Of a stretch of 64,000 nucleotides of DNA, positions 1 through 8,548 are shown one piece after another (the stretch's first letter is position 1; every line of letters starts with the position of its first letter). Origin of the DNA: Thermogladius calderae 1633 (lineage in GTDB: Archaea > Thermoproteota > Thermoprotei_A > Sulfolobales > Desulfurococcaceae); contig NC_017954.1 in the NCBI RefSeq assembly GCF_000264495.1, positions 62,001 through 126,000 on the forward strand, read 5' to 3'. Made by a program: the position numbers and the translations under genes. The notes below the pieces were generated by a model. It was not told where the DNA came from, made no database searches, and saw only the letters and a program-made list of their open reading frames with translations.

Positions 1-837
1 GCAGAAGTGGTCGAAGTCGAGAAGAAGGTCTTCCCCGACGGAGAGGTCTACGTGAGGCTCAAGGGCTTGCCGTCCGACCTCGGCTCCACCTGTGTCACAG
101 TGGCGAACACCATGTACCCGAACCAGGACACCGCTCTCGTCGAGACGCTCTTGCTACTAAACGCGGTCCACAAGGCGGGTGGGAGAAACGTTGTTCTCGT
201 CGCACCATACCTCCCGTACATGAGGCAAGATAAGGTGTTTCTCCAAGGAGAGCCCGTATCGGCGGAGGTGGTCCTAGAGGTGCTAACAAGGACAATAAAA
301 CGGGGTCTGGTAGTCGATGTACACAACCCGGGCATTCTCGGGAGTAGACCCTGGATCAATATACTAGTATCCGACATATTGGTAGCCCAGGCTTTGAAGT
401 ACGTCGCCGACCCCATTGTCATGGCCCCAGACAGGGGGGCCTTGGAGAGAGCCAGTTTTGCCGCCAGCAAGTTGAACCTAGAGTTCGACTACTTGATAAA
501 AGAGAGAGACAGAGTGACTGGTGAAGTTACTGTGAAACCGAAGAGCGTGAGCGTGGCGGGGAGAGACGTGGTGATCGTAGACGACATAATAAGTACCGGC
601 GGGACGTTGGCGGAGGCTGCTAAGTTCCTGCGTTCGCAGGGAGCACGCAGGATCGTCGTGGCGGCCACGCACGGTCTACTAGTTGGTGGAGCCATGAAGA
701 AAATCTATGAGGCCGGGTTCTCTAAAATAATACTCGCAGACACTCTGGGGGTCACTCACAACAGCCCGAGTATCAACTACGTAAGCGTTGCGGAGAGGAT
801 TAGCGGTTTCCTGAAAGAGGTCTGTTTAGAGCAATGA
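1..837 (+). CDS. prs: Ribose-phosphate pyrophosphokinase (PRPP synthetase), 5' end outside the window
   Basis: Transfers pyrophosphate from ATP to ribose 5-phosphate to make PRPP for purine, pyrimidine, His and Trp synthesis. The readable protein opens inside the family's usual FPDGE segment, contains the NTMYPNQD-type stretch, and ends with the PRPP-binding loop VVIVDDIISTGGT. No start is chosen: the frame is open to base 1 and family members normally have roughly ten more residues before this point, so the gene is 5' truncated by the window edge; GTG at 7 is just the first in-frame start codon. Its stop overlaps the next gene in an ATGA, so it heads a co-directional trio with the tRNA methylase and RNase Z. 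Confidence 0.95.
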   Translation, partial: AEVVEVEKKVFPDGEVYVRLKGLPSDLGSTCVTVANTMYPNQDTALVETLLLLNAVHKAGGRNVVLVAPYLPYMRQDKVFLQGEPVSAEVVLEVLTRTIKRGLVVDVHNPGILGSRPWINILVSDILVAQALKYVADPIVMAPDRGALERASFAASKLNLEFDYLIKERDRVTGEVTVKPKSVSVAGRDVVIVDDIISTGGTLAEAAKFLRSQGARRIVVAATHGLLVGGAMKKIYEAGFSKIILADTLGVTHNSPSINYVSVAERISGFLKEVCLEQ

Positions 838-1832
838 GTACTCTCTACTACATCTTGTCGGGCGAGAATGAGGACATCTCGGAAAGCGAGCTTAAGACAC
901 TCCTGGAGCTCTACGACAGGGGGCACAGCGTCTTCTGCTGGCCGATGATATGCGTGGTGAGGCACTCTAACGAGAGTGCTTGGAAGAGGGTTGCCGAGAG
1001 AGCTAGTAATGTGCGAGAGGTTGGTCAGGTGTATGACCTCGGATCTCTAGCGGGCTGGGAGGACGTAAACGTACTAGCTGGTAAGCTCAGGGACCTGGCA
1101 AAGGGCTCCGAGTGGATCCACGTAACACAGCTCCACAGTTACTGGGGGGGCGAGGAGCTGAAGAGGCTAGCGGGGGTGTTAGAGGAGAAAACCGGGCTAA
1201 CGACCAGGTACCGTCGAGGGCCTTCACTCAGGCTGATTTTCTCGGGCGGGATTGTAGTAGTGGGTAGGACGCTGTTCAGAGCTAAACGTAGACCGGTCTA
1301 CACGAAGGTCTTCGACAGGAGTTTCGCGATTACTCCGTCGCTCGCGAGAACTCTGGTAAACCTATCAGCGGTTAAAGAAGGTGGAGTCCTACTAGACCCC
1401 TTCGTTGGAACAGGGACGATAATCCTGGAGGCGCGCTCGATCGGGGTGATCGGAATAGGGGTGGACATAGACTGGAGTATTATAAACGGGCTCGCGAGGA
1501 ACCTGAGGCACAACAAGAACCCTTCTATACCTGTTTTGTCAGACGGGAGTCGCGCCTCCTTCGCGAACATCGACGCTGTCGTCACAGACCCTCCCTACGG
1601 TAGAGGTGCTAGCACCAGGGGGGTCGAGCTACGGGAGCTCCTCGAGAACTTCTTATCCAGGGCTCTCGAGAGTGTGGTTAAGTGGGGGCGGGTCGTGTTC
1701 ATGGTCCCAGCGGAGGTCGAGCTCGAAGTAGACGACGTTATCACACGTGTAGGTGGTTTAATAAAGAGTAAACACTATATGTACGTTCACAGTAGTCTAG
1801 CCCGAGTAATATACGTGGTCGTACCGGTTTGA
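834..1832 (+). CDS. tRNA (guanine-N2-)-methyltransferase, Trm-G10/Trm11 family
   Basis: Predicted to methylate N2 of G10 in tRNA with SAM as donor. The first ~150 residues look like the ferredoxin-like/THUMP RNA-binding half. The second half is a Rossmann methylase with the SAM-binding DPFVGTGTI loop, an acidic motif ending in GVDID, and the catalytic VTDPPYGRG, which is the N2-guanine/N6-adenine type NPPY signature. Length 332 residues fits the archaeal family. ATG start overlaps the prs stop by four bases; the stop overlaps the RNase Z start in a TTGA. All three reading frames are probably on one transcript. Exact methylation product (m2 or m2,2) cannot be read from sequence. Confidence 0.85.
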   Translation: MSTLYYILSGENEDISESELKTLLELYDRGHSVFCWPMICVVRHSNESAWKRVAERASNVREVGQVYDLGSLAGWEDVNVLAGKLRDLAKGSEWIHVTQLHSYWGGEELKRLAGVLEEKTGLTTRYRRGPSLRLIFSGGIVVVGRTLFRAKRRPVYTKVFDRSFAITPSLARTLVNLSAVKEGGVLLDPFVGTGTIILEARSIGVIGIGVDIDWSIINGLARNLRHNKNPSIPVLSDGSRASFANIDAVVTDPPYGRGASTRGVELRELLENFLSRALESVVKWGRVVFMVPAEVELEVDDVITRVGGLIKSKHYMYVHSSLARVIYVVVPV

Positions 1833-2581
1833 ACAGTAGGATCGTTTTCCTAGGGACGGGGGCGGCCATACCTATCAATAGGGGTTTACCCTGCGTAGCC
1901 CTCAAAGTAGACTCATCCATCTACTTGCTAGACGCAGGTGAGGGGTGCCAACACAGGCTGTTCAAAGCAGGGCTCAGCCCGCTCAAGGTCAAGACTGTCT
2001 TCATAACGCATGGCCACGGAGACCACTACCTCGGCCTTTTCGGCTTAGTACAGTCAATGAACCTACTGGGGAGGGAGAGCGAGCTAAACGTGGTGGCACC
2101 AGAGCAGGTAGTGCAACTGATTAGTGGAGTTCTCGAGAGCATGTTGGAGAAAGTTGGGTTCGAGGTCAACGTTGTAGTTGGCAGAACAGGAGAAGTGTAC
2201 AAGGAGAACGACCTCGAGGTAACCCCGTACCCAGTGTGCCACACCGTGGAAGCCCACGGCTACTTGGTTAGAGTCGGGGACAAGACTGTGAGCTACACGG
2301 GCGATACCAGGCCTTGCCCCAGCATAGTGGAGTTCTCAAAGAACGCAAAAATCCTGATACACGAGGCTACATTCGCGAGCGAGTACTCGGAAGAGGCCCT
2401 GAAGCAAGGACACTCTACAGCAAGGGACGCTGCTTTAGCCGCCAGCGAGGCCGGTGTAGGGTTGCTAGTGCTAACGCACCTTAGCTCCAGGTACAAGGAC
2501 GACACCGCGATTTTTGTTGACGCGTACAGGTTCTTCAAGAAGCTAGTCGTGGCAAGAGACTTCATGACCCTCATACTCTAG
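1829..2581 (+). CDS. rnz: Ribonuclease Z (tRNA 3' processing endonuclease)
   Basis: Metallo-beta-lactamase fold endonuclease that removes 3' trailers from pre-tRNA before CCA addition. The N-terminus reads MNSRIVFLGTGAAIP, the zinc motif HGHGDH lies at residues 61-66, and further ligands are seen in PVCHTVEAHG, YTGDTRP, the EATF segment and the H in GHSTARDA. Length of 250 residues is slightly short for the ~300-residue form because the exosite arm is small. TTG start chosen because it overlaps the preceding stop by four bases. Context with a tRNA methylase and, on the opposite strand nearby, the CCA enzyme makes this a small tRNA-maturation neighbourhood. Confidence 0.9.
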   Translation: MNSRIVFLGTGAAIPINRGLPCVALKVDSSIYLLDAGEGCQHRLFKAGLSPLKVKTVFITHGHGDHYLGLFGLVQSMNLLGRESELNVVAPEQVVQLISGVLESMLEKVGFEVNVVVGRTGEVYKENDLEVTPYPVCHTVEAHGYLVRVGDKTVSYTGDTRPCPSIVEFSKNAKILIHEATFASEYSEEALKQGHSTARDAALAASEAGVGLLVLTHLSSRYKDDTAIFVDAYRFFKKLVVARDFMTLIL

Positions 2582-2739
2582 ACGTTCAACTAGACGGCCC
2601 TACTCTCCCTAATTAGTTTCGCCTTACTGCTTCAAGATTTAAGGGAGATGGCTTTAACTACATTACACGACCTATTTAAAACTTGAATACTACTTAAAGG
2701 CTTGCCACGGTTCAGATTTAAACAAGGGAGTAAATTAAT
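2582..2739. other. AT-rich spacer, probable promoter region
   Basis: This 158-base gap between RNase Z and the small Zn-ribbon gene holds several TTTAAA-like tracts (around 2674 and 2718) that could be TATA elements for the rightward gene. No RNA gene or coding sequence was seen. Confidence 0.3.
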
Positions 2740-2796
2740 ATGTACCTACTCCTTATACCGCGGTATTACCGGCTTATTATACATCGGTGCATTCTG

Positions 2797-3060
2797 ATGC
2801 CAATCAAGTACGTGTGCAGCCACTGTGGTGAGGTCATTTTCGAGTTCAGATATGTGGGGCAGGACTACTACGGTATCCCCACTCCTCAGGAGGTCTACAA
2901 CCTATACGGTGGTGTATGCCCCCACTGCCACAACGAGCTGAGGATTCCAACAGTAAAGGACATCACGATCAGGCCTAGGCTTTACAGCCTCAAGCTGGCT
3001 AGACTACCAACAAGCCTCTCTGCCAGTACTATAGCTGTACCAGCCCAAGGCACCGCTTGA
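2797..3060 (+). CDS. Small zinc-ribbon protein, function unknown
   Basis: An 87-residue protein with two CxxC knuckles: CSHC near residues 7-10 and CPHC near residue 42, each followed by a short hydrophilic turn, the arrangement of a single treble-clef or rubredoxin-like zinc ribbon. The rest is a short basic tail (RPRLYSLKLARLP) that could touch nucleic acid. I chose ATG at 2797 because a GGTG Shine-Dalgarno-like motif sits 7 bases upstream and the protein then starts just before the first knuckle; a longer ATG start at 2740 would add a hydrophobic 19-residue leader. Its 3' end overlaps the convergent kinase gene by 32 bases. No specific function recognised. Confidence 0.6.
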   Translation: MPIKYVCSHCGEVIFEFRYVGQDYYGIPTPQEVYNLYGGVCPHCHNELRIPTVKDITIRPRLYSLKLARLPTSLSASTIAVPAQGTA

Positions 3061-3802
3061 CGTTATTCAGGTTTTCTTCGTTCACTGAGTTCTTGTACGC
3101 CCTAAGCGTCTCCAGCACAGCGTCCTCTTTTATATTGAGTGCCCTCTTGAGTTGGTCGGAGTATTTGAACCTGTGGAGGAGGTACGAGACGAGCTGGGTT
3201 AGATTAGAGGGCTTACCACTACGGCTCGCAGACTCCCAGTCCAGTACCTTCACGCCACCTTCGCACACCATTATGTGTGAGCCGGGCCTGTTTAGTTCTC
3301 TATGAAATAAGCCGTGCTTGTCTAGGAGGAATAGAGCGTCGAGCACTCTCGACACTGCACTCCTTACCCCCTCGACGTCCCCTTTTACGACCAGCCTAGC
3401 CAGGCTCTCCTCGAAGGGGGTGCATTTACTCGAGTCGAGGTACTCCATGAAAACGTAGTCGTCATCGTAGTAGTAGACTCGTGGCGCGACTCCGAGCGTG
3501 CTCGCATAGGAGAGGAGCTCTCCTTCAGTGGCGAGGCTTGCCCTGCGGCTATCCAGCCTCCTGACCTTTAGAGCACCTAGTCCGTGCACCGCGTGTAGTG
3601 CTAGTACGACTACTGAGGTGTAGCCTTTCCCCAAGACCCTGATCCCCTGGAACAGTTTGCCCTCCTCGACTAGGCTTAGAAATCCTGCCCTGACCAGTCT
3701 CGAGACGCGGTCACTTAACTCGGCGCAGCTCGGTTTAGGAAAGCACAGTACTCTGGAGACGTAGGTGTCCTGCTTCTCTAACTCGTGCACTCGAGAAGCC
3801 AA
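3029..3802 (-). CDS. RIO-like predicted serine/threonine protein kinase (COG2112-type)
   Basis: A minimal kinase of 257 residues. Visible elements: a glycine-rich loop GKGYTSVV, the ATP-anchoring lysine in LGALKVRRLD, an FMEYLD hinge, a catalytic-loop equivalent HRELNRPGSHIM (the usual HRD aspartate is glutamate), and a metal-binding VLDWESA in place of DFG. This combination is typical of the archaeal COG2112 group related to RIO kinases. Substrate unknown. TTG start is preceded by a GGAAGGTC motif; the gene starts 25 bases inside the end of the CCA gene, giving an operon thpR-cca-kinase. A GTG at 3790 is an alternative start. Confidence 0.75.
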   Translation of the reverse strand: MASRVHELEKQDTYVSRVLCFPKPSCAELSDRVSRLVRAGFLSLVEEGKLFQGIRVLGKGYTSVVVLALHAVHGLGALKVRRLDSRRASLATEGELLSYASTLGVAPRVYYYDDDYVFMEYLDSSKCTPFEESLARLVVKGDVEGVRSAVSRVLDALFLLDKHGLFHRELNRPGSHIMVCEGGVKVLDWESASRSGKPSNLTQLVSYLLHRFKYSDQLKRALNIKEDAVLETLRAYKNSVNEENLNNVKRCLGLVQL

Positions 3803-5187
3803 GACTCGACCTTCCCCAGTGACGCCCGCAGGAACTCCTCACCGTACTTGGAGGCTATCTCTTTAAGCTTCGCAGGTGTGAGCTCGTAGACTGTGGGGCT
3901 GCTAGCCTTGAAGTGTGGTGATACAAGGTATTCGCGCTGTTTACTCTCTAGTAACTCGACAGCTCGTAGAACAGGTCTTCTGGACACAGACATCAACCTG
4001 CCATCCCTATCCAACCACAACTTAACGGACTTACCAATGTGCTTCGAGACAAAGTCTGACACTCTGTCCAGCTCGGAGAAGGGCGGCCCCTCGTACAACT
4101 TGTACGCGGGTTTAGCGCATTCGTCGAGCTCTACGACAATGACCCCTTTCCTGGAGTCGTCTGTCCAGGCCGACGAGTGATAGACCAAGAAGTCGTGCCC
4201 AGACAGTAGTTTTACACAACGGTCTCTAACCCTGTCGACTTCACCCCATACAACCTCGGGTGGGAGCGGTTTCTCGGACTCGACCTCAACTACCACGATA
4301 CACCTACCTCCTAGCGAACTCTCGAGAGTCTCGAGGTCGTACTCGACACGGTTCTCGAAGAAGGTCTTACTCGGGTGTCTCAGGAAGCACTTCGAAGCTA
4401 GTATGAACCTCGCCAACTTCTCGAAGCTCACGGCCGCGGTGACGTTCCTTGCGTGGTCCACGGGATCCGGCATGTAGATGACGCTGTCAGGGTACCTCTT
4501 CGTGAGTACTTCCACGGATCTCCTAAACAGCCACTCCTCGCCCAGGGTGTTCACGTACACCGGCGGTCTCCACTCGGATGCCGCACGCAGTACGTCCAGG
4601 AAACCCCCGTAGGCGATCACTAGTAGCTCTACAGCGTAACCCGAAAACCCCTTTGTCTTTATCTCGGCCCCGTACGAGCCAATACCCTTCATAAACTTCT
4701 TGAGTAGCCTCACGTCGTTGTTTAAACCCCCCTTTAGATGGGAGTTCACAAACTCTGTGTGGAAGGGTGTCCTGTCCACGGCCGTCCTTATTCGAGATGG
4801 AGAACTCAACTTGTAAGCCGGGACTATGTCTGCCTCGACGTCCTCCACGAATACTCTAATATAGGGGTGCTCGGCGTATCTTATCTCGACCCTCCCGACG
4901 TCTCTAACAGCCTCCTTGATTAATTCGAAGCCCTTGGTCTTCACATCCGCGACAGACCAGTCCTCGGGGTACAAGACGAAGACGTCGATGTCCCGGTCTC
5001 CCCTGAGCCAGGTGTCGTGTGCCACGCTGCCTTGTAGGGTGACCTCAGCCCACACGTTGTTCCTTCTTAGGTGCTCTTCTAACCTGGTCTTAATGATCTC
5101 GTAGACTCTTGTGATCTTCTCTCTCTCGTGGGGTGTCGGGGTGATCTCGTCCAGTACGCTCTTCAGCAGAGCCTCGAGGTCCGTCAC
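3778..5187 (-). CDS. cca: CCA-adding enzyme (class I tRNA nucleotidyltransferase)
   Basis: Adds or repairs the 3' CCA of tRNA without a nucleic acid template. The active site motif GSVAHDTWLRGDRDIDVF near residues 48-65 carries the two metal-binding aspartates (DRDID) of polymerase-beta-type nucleotidyltransferases; the ~470-residue length and the long alpha/beta tail match the archaeal class I enzyme. The GTG start at 5187 gives a four-base GTGA overlap with the ThpR stop; a GTG at 5208 would add seven residues. It lies between ThpR and a RIO-like kinase, and not far from RNase Z, in line with a tRNA 3'-end processing role. Confidence 0.92.
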   Translation of the reverse strand: MTDLEALLKSVLDEITPTPHEREKITRVYEIIKTRLEEHLRRNNVWAEVTLQGSVAHDTWLRGDRDIDVFVLYPEDWSVADVKTKGFELIKEAVRDVGRVEIRYAEHPYIRVFVEDVEADIVPAYKLSSPSRIRTAVDRTPFHTEFVNSHLKGGLNNDVRLLKKFMKGIGSYGAEIKTKGFSGYAVELLVIAYGGFLDVLRAASEWRPPVYVNTLGEEWLFRRSVEVLTKRYPDSVIYMPDPVDHARNVTAAVSFEKLARFILASKCFLRHPSKTFFENRVEYDLETLESSLGGRCIVVVEVESEKPLPPEVVWGEVDRVRDRCVKLLSGHDFLVYHSSAWTDDSRKGVIVVELDECAKPAYKLYEGPPFSELDRVSDFVSKHIGKSVKLWLDRDGRLMSVSRRPVLRAVELLESKQREYLVSPHFKASSPTVYELTPAKLKEIASKYGEEFLRASLGKVESWLLECTS

Positions 5188-5750
5188 TTCAGCAGCTCGA
5201 CCTCGCACACGTCTTTATATACCGGCCCCCTCGGCGTGAGGAAGCTCTCCTTTAACACCACTCTATCTGCTGTGAAGCTCCCGAAGTCTATACCGGTAGA
5301 GGCCTTTATCAGCCTAACAAGCTCACTTATACCTCTACTACTCCTAACTCTCGCCAGCGTTACGTGGGGTATGTACTCCTCCCTGTCTGGCTGAACACCC
5401 AGCTTCCTTAGCTTCTCCTCGTAGAAGTCGTGTATTTTTGTTAACTCACTAGACCCCTCTAGTACTCCAGCCCAGACGACTCTAGGTCTCTCAACAGAAG
5501 GGAAGGCGCCTACACCGCTAACGTGTACAAGGAAAACCTGGTGTCTTAGGCTTTTCACGACGTCGCATACACGGGATACTACCTGGTCGTCCACTTCGCC
5601 TATAAACCTTATCGTGATGTGCAAGTTCTCGTCCTCGACAGGTTTGACGTCCGCTCCCGTCGACACGATCTCTCTAATGTACTTCGCTAAATTCGCAAGA
5701 ACCTGCTTGTCTCTTATGTCGACGGCTATGAATATCCTGTGTAACGGCAC
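5184..5750 (-). CDS. thpR: RNA 2',3'-cyclic phosphodiesterase (2H family, LigT/ThpR)
   Basis: Member of the 2H phosphoesterase family, first described as 2'-5' RNA ligase; opens 2',3'-cyclic phosphate ends of RNA. Both catalytic HxT/S tetrapeptides are present: HITI in ENLHITIRFIGEV and HVTL in YIPHVTLARV. The usual ~185-residue length is obtained with GTG at 5750 (protein starts VPLHRIFIAVDI), preceded by GAGGGTG. The frame stays open further upstream to 6158, but that extension runs through the opposite-strand kinase gene and has no family similarity, so I reject it. Ends in a GTGA overlap with cca, suggesting co-transcription. Confidence 0.88.
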   Translation of the reverse strand: MPLHRIFIAVDIRDKQVLANLAKYIREIVSTGADVKPVEDENLHITIRFIGEVDDQVVSRVCDVVKSLRHQVFLVHVSGVGAFPSVERPRVVWAGVLEGSSELTKIHDFYEEKLRKLGVQPDREEYIPHVTLARVRSSRGISELVRLIKASTGIDFGSFTADRVVLKESFLTPRGPVYKDVCEVELLK

Positions 5751-5834
5751 GCTAACGACACCCTCGTCGTGTAACTCTAGATAAATACAAGGTTTGATAT
5801 ATTCGATTAATAGGCTTTTACCCCGTGGTCTGAG

Positions 5835-6410
5835 ATGATACTGGTACTCTTGACCGGAATGCCTGGAGCAGGGAAGAGCATAGTAGTGAAAGCAGCAGAG
5901 GAGATGGGACTGCCGGTTGTCAGCATGGGCGACGTTGTTAGAGAAGAGACCTTGAAAAGGTACGGGATTATCACCCCCGATCTGATGCTGAAAACTTCTT
6001 CGGAACTCAGAAGAGAGCACGGAGACGACTACATCGCGCTCAAGACCATAGAGAGGCTCCCGAGAAAAAGCGGGATCGTAGTCGTAGACGGTGTCAGAAG
6101 CCTGGTCGAGGTAGAGACCTTCAGAAGAGCAGGTGATACGGTGATAGTAGCCGTACACGCCTCCCCGAAAACCAGGTTTAAGAGACTCCTTAAGAGAAAC
6201 AGACCAGGGGATCCCAAGAGTATAGAGGAGTTTAACGCCAGGGACTCCCTAGAGCTGAGCTTTGGGATCGGCTCGGTTATAGCCCTCGCCGACTACCTCA
6301 TAGTCAACGAGGGGAGTTTCGAGGAGGCGTATAAGGAGGCTAAGAAGATATTAAGCAAGGTGGTCTCGAATGCCAAGGGTAACAGTGGAGGCCGAAGTAC
6401 GTCCGACTGA
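5835..6410 (+). CDS. UPF0200-type P-loop kinase (dephospho-CoA kinase-like)
   Basis: P-loop protein of 191 residues opening MILVLLTGMPGAGKS, a Walker A motif at residues 8-15, followed by the VSMGDVVREE adenylate-kinase-like segment and a Walker B-like VVVDGVRS. It belongs to the archaeal COG0237/UPF0200 set, which resembles dephospho-CoA and nucleotide kinases but whose substrate is not settled. ATG start lies just downstream of a TTTTACCCCG stretch, so the message may have a very short leader. Its 3' end overlaps the next gene by 41 bases, and UPF0200 followed by UPF0201 is a pairing I recall from other archaea. Confidence 0.75.
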   Translation: MILVLLTGMPGAGKSIVVKAAEEMGLPVVSMGDVVREETLKRYGIITPDLMLKTSSELRREHGDDYIALKTIERLPRKSGIVVVDGVRSLVEVETFRRAGDTVIVAVHASPKTRFKRLLKRNRPGDPKSIEEFNARDSLELSFGIGSVIALADYLIVNEGSFEEAYKEAKKILSKVVSNAKGNSGGRSTSD

Positions 6411-6759
6411 AAGCGTAGAGAAGGTCAAGAGGGCGGTCCAGAACTTCTTCGCAGGGGATCTACTGGTTTTAGAGGTAAGAGAGGGCTGGTTTATAGTGAG
6501 AGGGGTTTCAGACAGCATTGAGTCCCTGCGTGCTCTGCGGGACAGGGCAAGGGCTGAAGGGATCGAGCCCGCTCTGAGGAGCTACCTTGTCAAGAATAGG
6601 AGGGGCAATACAACGAGCCTTATGCTACACAAACAAGCAGCGTATGTTGGTAGGATATCACTAATAGACACGCCAAAGGAGTCTCCTCTAGGCCCAATCA
6701 CGATAACTATAGAGGGCGACGACCTAGACCAGTCTATTGACTACTTAACCAGCTCGTAG
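6370..6759 (+). CDS. UPF0201 protein, predicted RNA-binding (COG1325-type)
   Basis: 129 residues beginning MPRVTVEAEVRPTESVEKVKRA, the typical start of the UPF0201 family, which has a ribosomal L5-like alpha/beta fold and has been discussed as an exosome-associated RNA-binding protein. The second half has the conserved LHKQAAYVGRISL and a DTPKESPLGPI segment. No catalytic residues are evident. It overlaps the preceding P-loop kinase by 41 bases and is followed convergently by the methylase gene after 18 bases, so it is the last gene of its transcript. Confidence 0.7.
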   Translation: MPRVTVEAEVRPTESVEKVKRAVQNFFAGDLLVLEVREGWFIVRGVSDSIESLRALRDRARAEGIEPALRSYLVKNRRGNTTSLMLHKQAAYVGRISLIDTPKESPLGPITITIEGDDLDQSIDYLTSS

Positions 6760-6777
6760 AGGTGCCGGCATCCTAGG

Positions 6778-7989
6778 TCAGTCTCGACCCACCAGTCTGA
6801 GCGGTATCGGTACTAGGTTCTCGAGCTCGTTCTTCGAGACCTGCGTGTTACCCGTTATGGCGCTGACCAGCCTGTTCACGAGGCCCGAGTTCAAGTACTC
6901 TACCAGCCTCTCCAACTCCTCGAGTCTCGCCTGGCTCGGCGGGTAGACCACGTTGACGTGGTTCTCCGCGACGAATACCACGCCGGGTGGTACCAGGGCG
7001 GCCTCTAGTCTGAGCCTCTTGGGGTGGCCTGTGACCCTCTTCACGACTATCGCAGGACCCCTATCCACCGGCCCGCCCCACCTTATGTACTGGGGTCTCC
7101 GCCCGCTGCCAAGGACTAGCCTCCCGCTCCTGATGTTGTGGGACCATATGAGGAGGACGCCCTGTCTGGGGTCGTCGGTCAGCTTGTCCTTGTGCTGGTT
7201 CCATACAACCCTGCCCGTCTGGACTCTGTAGCCCAGCCCCCCTAGGGTCGCTGAGCCCTCGAATACTTTCTTCAGCTCCTCCGCCTTCTCGGAGAATATG
7301 AGTGTGTTTCCCCGCCTGAACACGTACCTGCCCGTGTTCGGCGCCTTCCTCAGGACTAGCACCTGGAATGTGTGGTTGACCTCCTCGAAGACGTAGGGGT
7401 CGTCTACGACCCTCATGTAGGCTATGTCCGCTACCCTCACGATGTACTCCCTGAGCTTCTTGAAGTAGGCCCCGTTGTTCATAGAGGAGGAGACGACTAG
7501 GCCCAGCCAGCCGCCGGGCTTTAGTAGCCTGAGGGAGAGGTAGACGAAGAGGGCGTAGACGTTGACACGCCCCCAGATCACCTCCCTGAACTTCTCCCTT
7601 ACCCACTCGCTGGGCTTGAACTCGTAGTACGGGGGGTTCGTGACCACTACGTCGAACTCCTCCCTGAACGGCTTTGTAAGCGAGTCGACGACCTCGACCC
7701 TAGCCTCGGTCACCACCCTCCTAGCTATTTCAGCCAGCCTGGGGTCCACCTCCCAGCAGTAGAGCTCGGGCTCCACGAAGTACCCCCGGGCAGACAGCAG
7801 GAACTCACCAGTCCCGCAAGCCGGGTCGAGGACTCTCGGCCCCACGAGGCGGGGGATGTGCTTCAGCACCTCCTCCCTCAGCCACCTAGGCGTGAAGAAC
7901 TGGCCCCTCCGAGACCTCTCCTCCAGCGGGAGGGCCTCCAGCACCCTCAGCGTCTCCGGGTGGAGTTCGCCCTCTAAGTTAACTCTCAT
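6778..7989 (-). CDS. N6-adenine DNA methyltransferase, TaqI-like, orphan
   Basis: A 403-residue SAM-dependent methylase. Residues 29-33 give the GQFFTP segment, 55-61 the SAM loop DPACGTG, and 118-121 the catalytic NPPY, in the order X-I-IV found in gamma-class adenine methylases such as M.TaqI. The C-terminal half, with WSHNIR, a VENHV-like segment and ELENLVPIPL, resembles a target-recognition domain of type I/IIG enzymes. No restriction endonuclease gene lies beside it; neighbours are UPF0201 and a tRNA. It could be a solitary epigenetic methylase or the remnant of a restriction system. ATG start with an AT-rich region upstream. Confidence 0.8.
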   Translation of the reverse strand: MRVNLEGELHPETLRVLEALPLEERSRRGQFFTPRWLREEVLKHIPRLVGPRVLDPACGTGEFLLSARGYFVEPELYCWEVDPRLAEIARRVVTEARVEVVDSLTKPFREEFDVVVTNPPYYEFKPSEWVREKFREVIWGRVNVYALFVYLSLRLLKPGGWLGLVVSSSMNNGAYFKKLREYIVRVADIAYMRVVDDPYVFEEVNHTFQVLVLRKAPNTGRYVFRRGNTLIFSEKAEELKKVFEGSATLGGLGYRVQTGRVVWNQHKDKLTDDPRQGVLLIWSHNIRSGRLVLGSGRRPQYIRWGGPVDRGPAIVVKRVTGHPKRLRLEAALVPPGVVFVAENHVNVVYPPSQARLEELERLVEYLNSGLVNRLVSAITGNTQVSKNELENLVPIPLRLVGRD

Positions 7990-8047
7990 TAGATATACCC
8001 GTGATTAGGTTTAATAGAAGGGTGTAGACTAGTATAATAGTACTCGA

Positions 8048-8153
8048 GGGGCCGTCGTCTAGCCTGGCTAGGATGCCGGCCTGGGGGGATACCCCGCCTA
8101 GCCGGGTTGTCCCGGAGCGCCGGTGGTCCCGGGTTCAAATCCCGGCGGCCCCA
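8048..8153 (+). tRNA. tRNA-Pro(GGG) with a 31-base intron
   Basis: Acceptor 7-mer 8048-8054 pairs with 8146-8152, discriminator A at 8153, T-arm with TTCAAAT loop. Anticodon stem CCGGC pairs with GCCGG (8119-8123); anticodon GGG at 8083-8085. An intron of 31 bases (8087-8117) interrupts after position 37, the canonical archaeal bulge-helix-bulge site. CCA is not encoded. Confidence 0.9.
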
Positions 8154-8158
8154 TTACC

Positions 8159-8548
8159 TCAACGGGCTTTAACTTTACCCAGGAATCTCTCCTTGTCGAC
8201 TATGTATCTCTCGTGTAGCCCTTTGCCTATTGTCTCATTGTTGTACAGGGCTTCGACTTCGAAAAGTATTCTCTTACCGTCGAACTCGACAACTTTGGAT
8301 TTCACTACAACCTTACCTCCAAGAGGTGCTGGTTTTAGGTGTCTCACGTTCACCATGGTGCCAACAGTTGTATACTGTGGAGGCAGGTACTTCTGGACGC
8401 AGTTTAGGCTCGTCTTCTCCATGAAAGCTATCATGCTGGGGGTAGACAGGACTGAGACTGTGCCTGAACCTATATGCGATGCGGTGTGTTTCTCTTCTAC
8501 GACGAACTCTTCTACGCACTCCTCGCCTACTTTAACTTGGATGCTCAT
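8159..8548 (-). CDS. Hotdog-fold acyl-CoA thioesterase (FlK-like)
   Basis: 129 residues with the single-hotdog pattern of fluoroacetyl-CoA thioesterase-like proteins: an N-terminal half containing the hydrophobic helix TPSMIAFMEKTS, where the glutamate is the usual catalytic position, and a beta half with VGTMVNVRHLKPAPLG, VVEFDGKRILFEVEAL and a terminal E-R pair. Probably hydrolyses a short acyl-CoA to protect CoA pools; the true substrate is unknown. ATG start has a near-perfect Shine-Dalgarno (AAGGAGGTG) four bases upstream, located within the end of the preceding gene, which it overlaps by 17 bases. Confidence 0.8.
   Translation of the reverse strand: MSIQVKVGEECVEEFVVEEKHTASHIGSGTVSVLSTPSMIAFMEKTSLNCVQKYLPPQYTTVGTMVNVRHLKPAPLGGKVVVKSKVVEFDGKRILFEVEALYNNETIGKGLHERYIVDKERFLGKVKAR

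Noticed and set aside
5751-6158. Upstream extension of the ThpR reading frame
   Set aside because: The extra ~136 residues run through the opposite-strand UPF0200 kinase and do not resemble 2H phosphoesterases; GTG 5750 gives the normal length.
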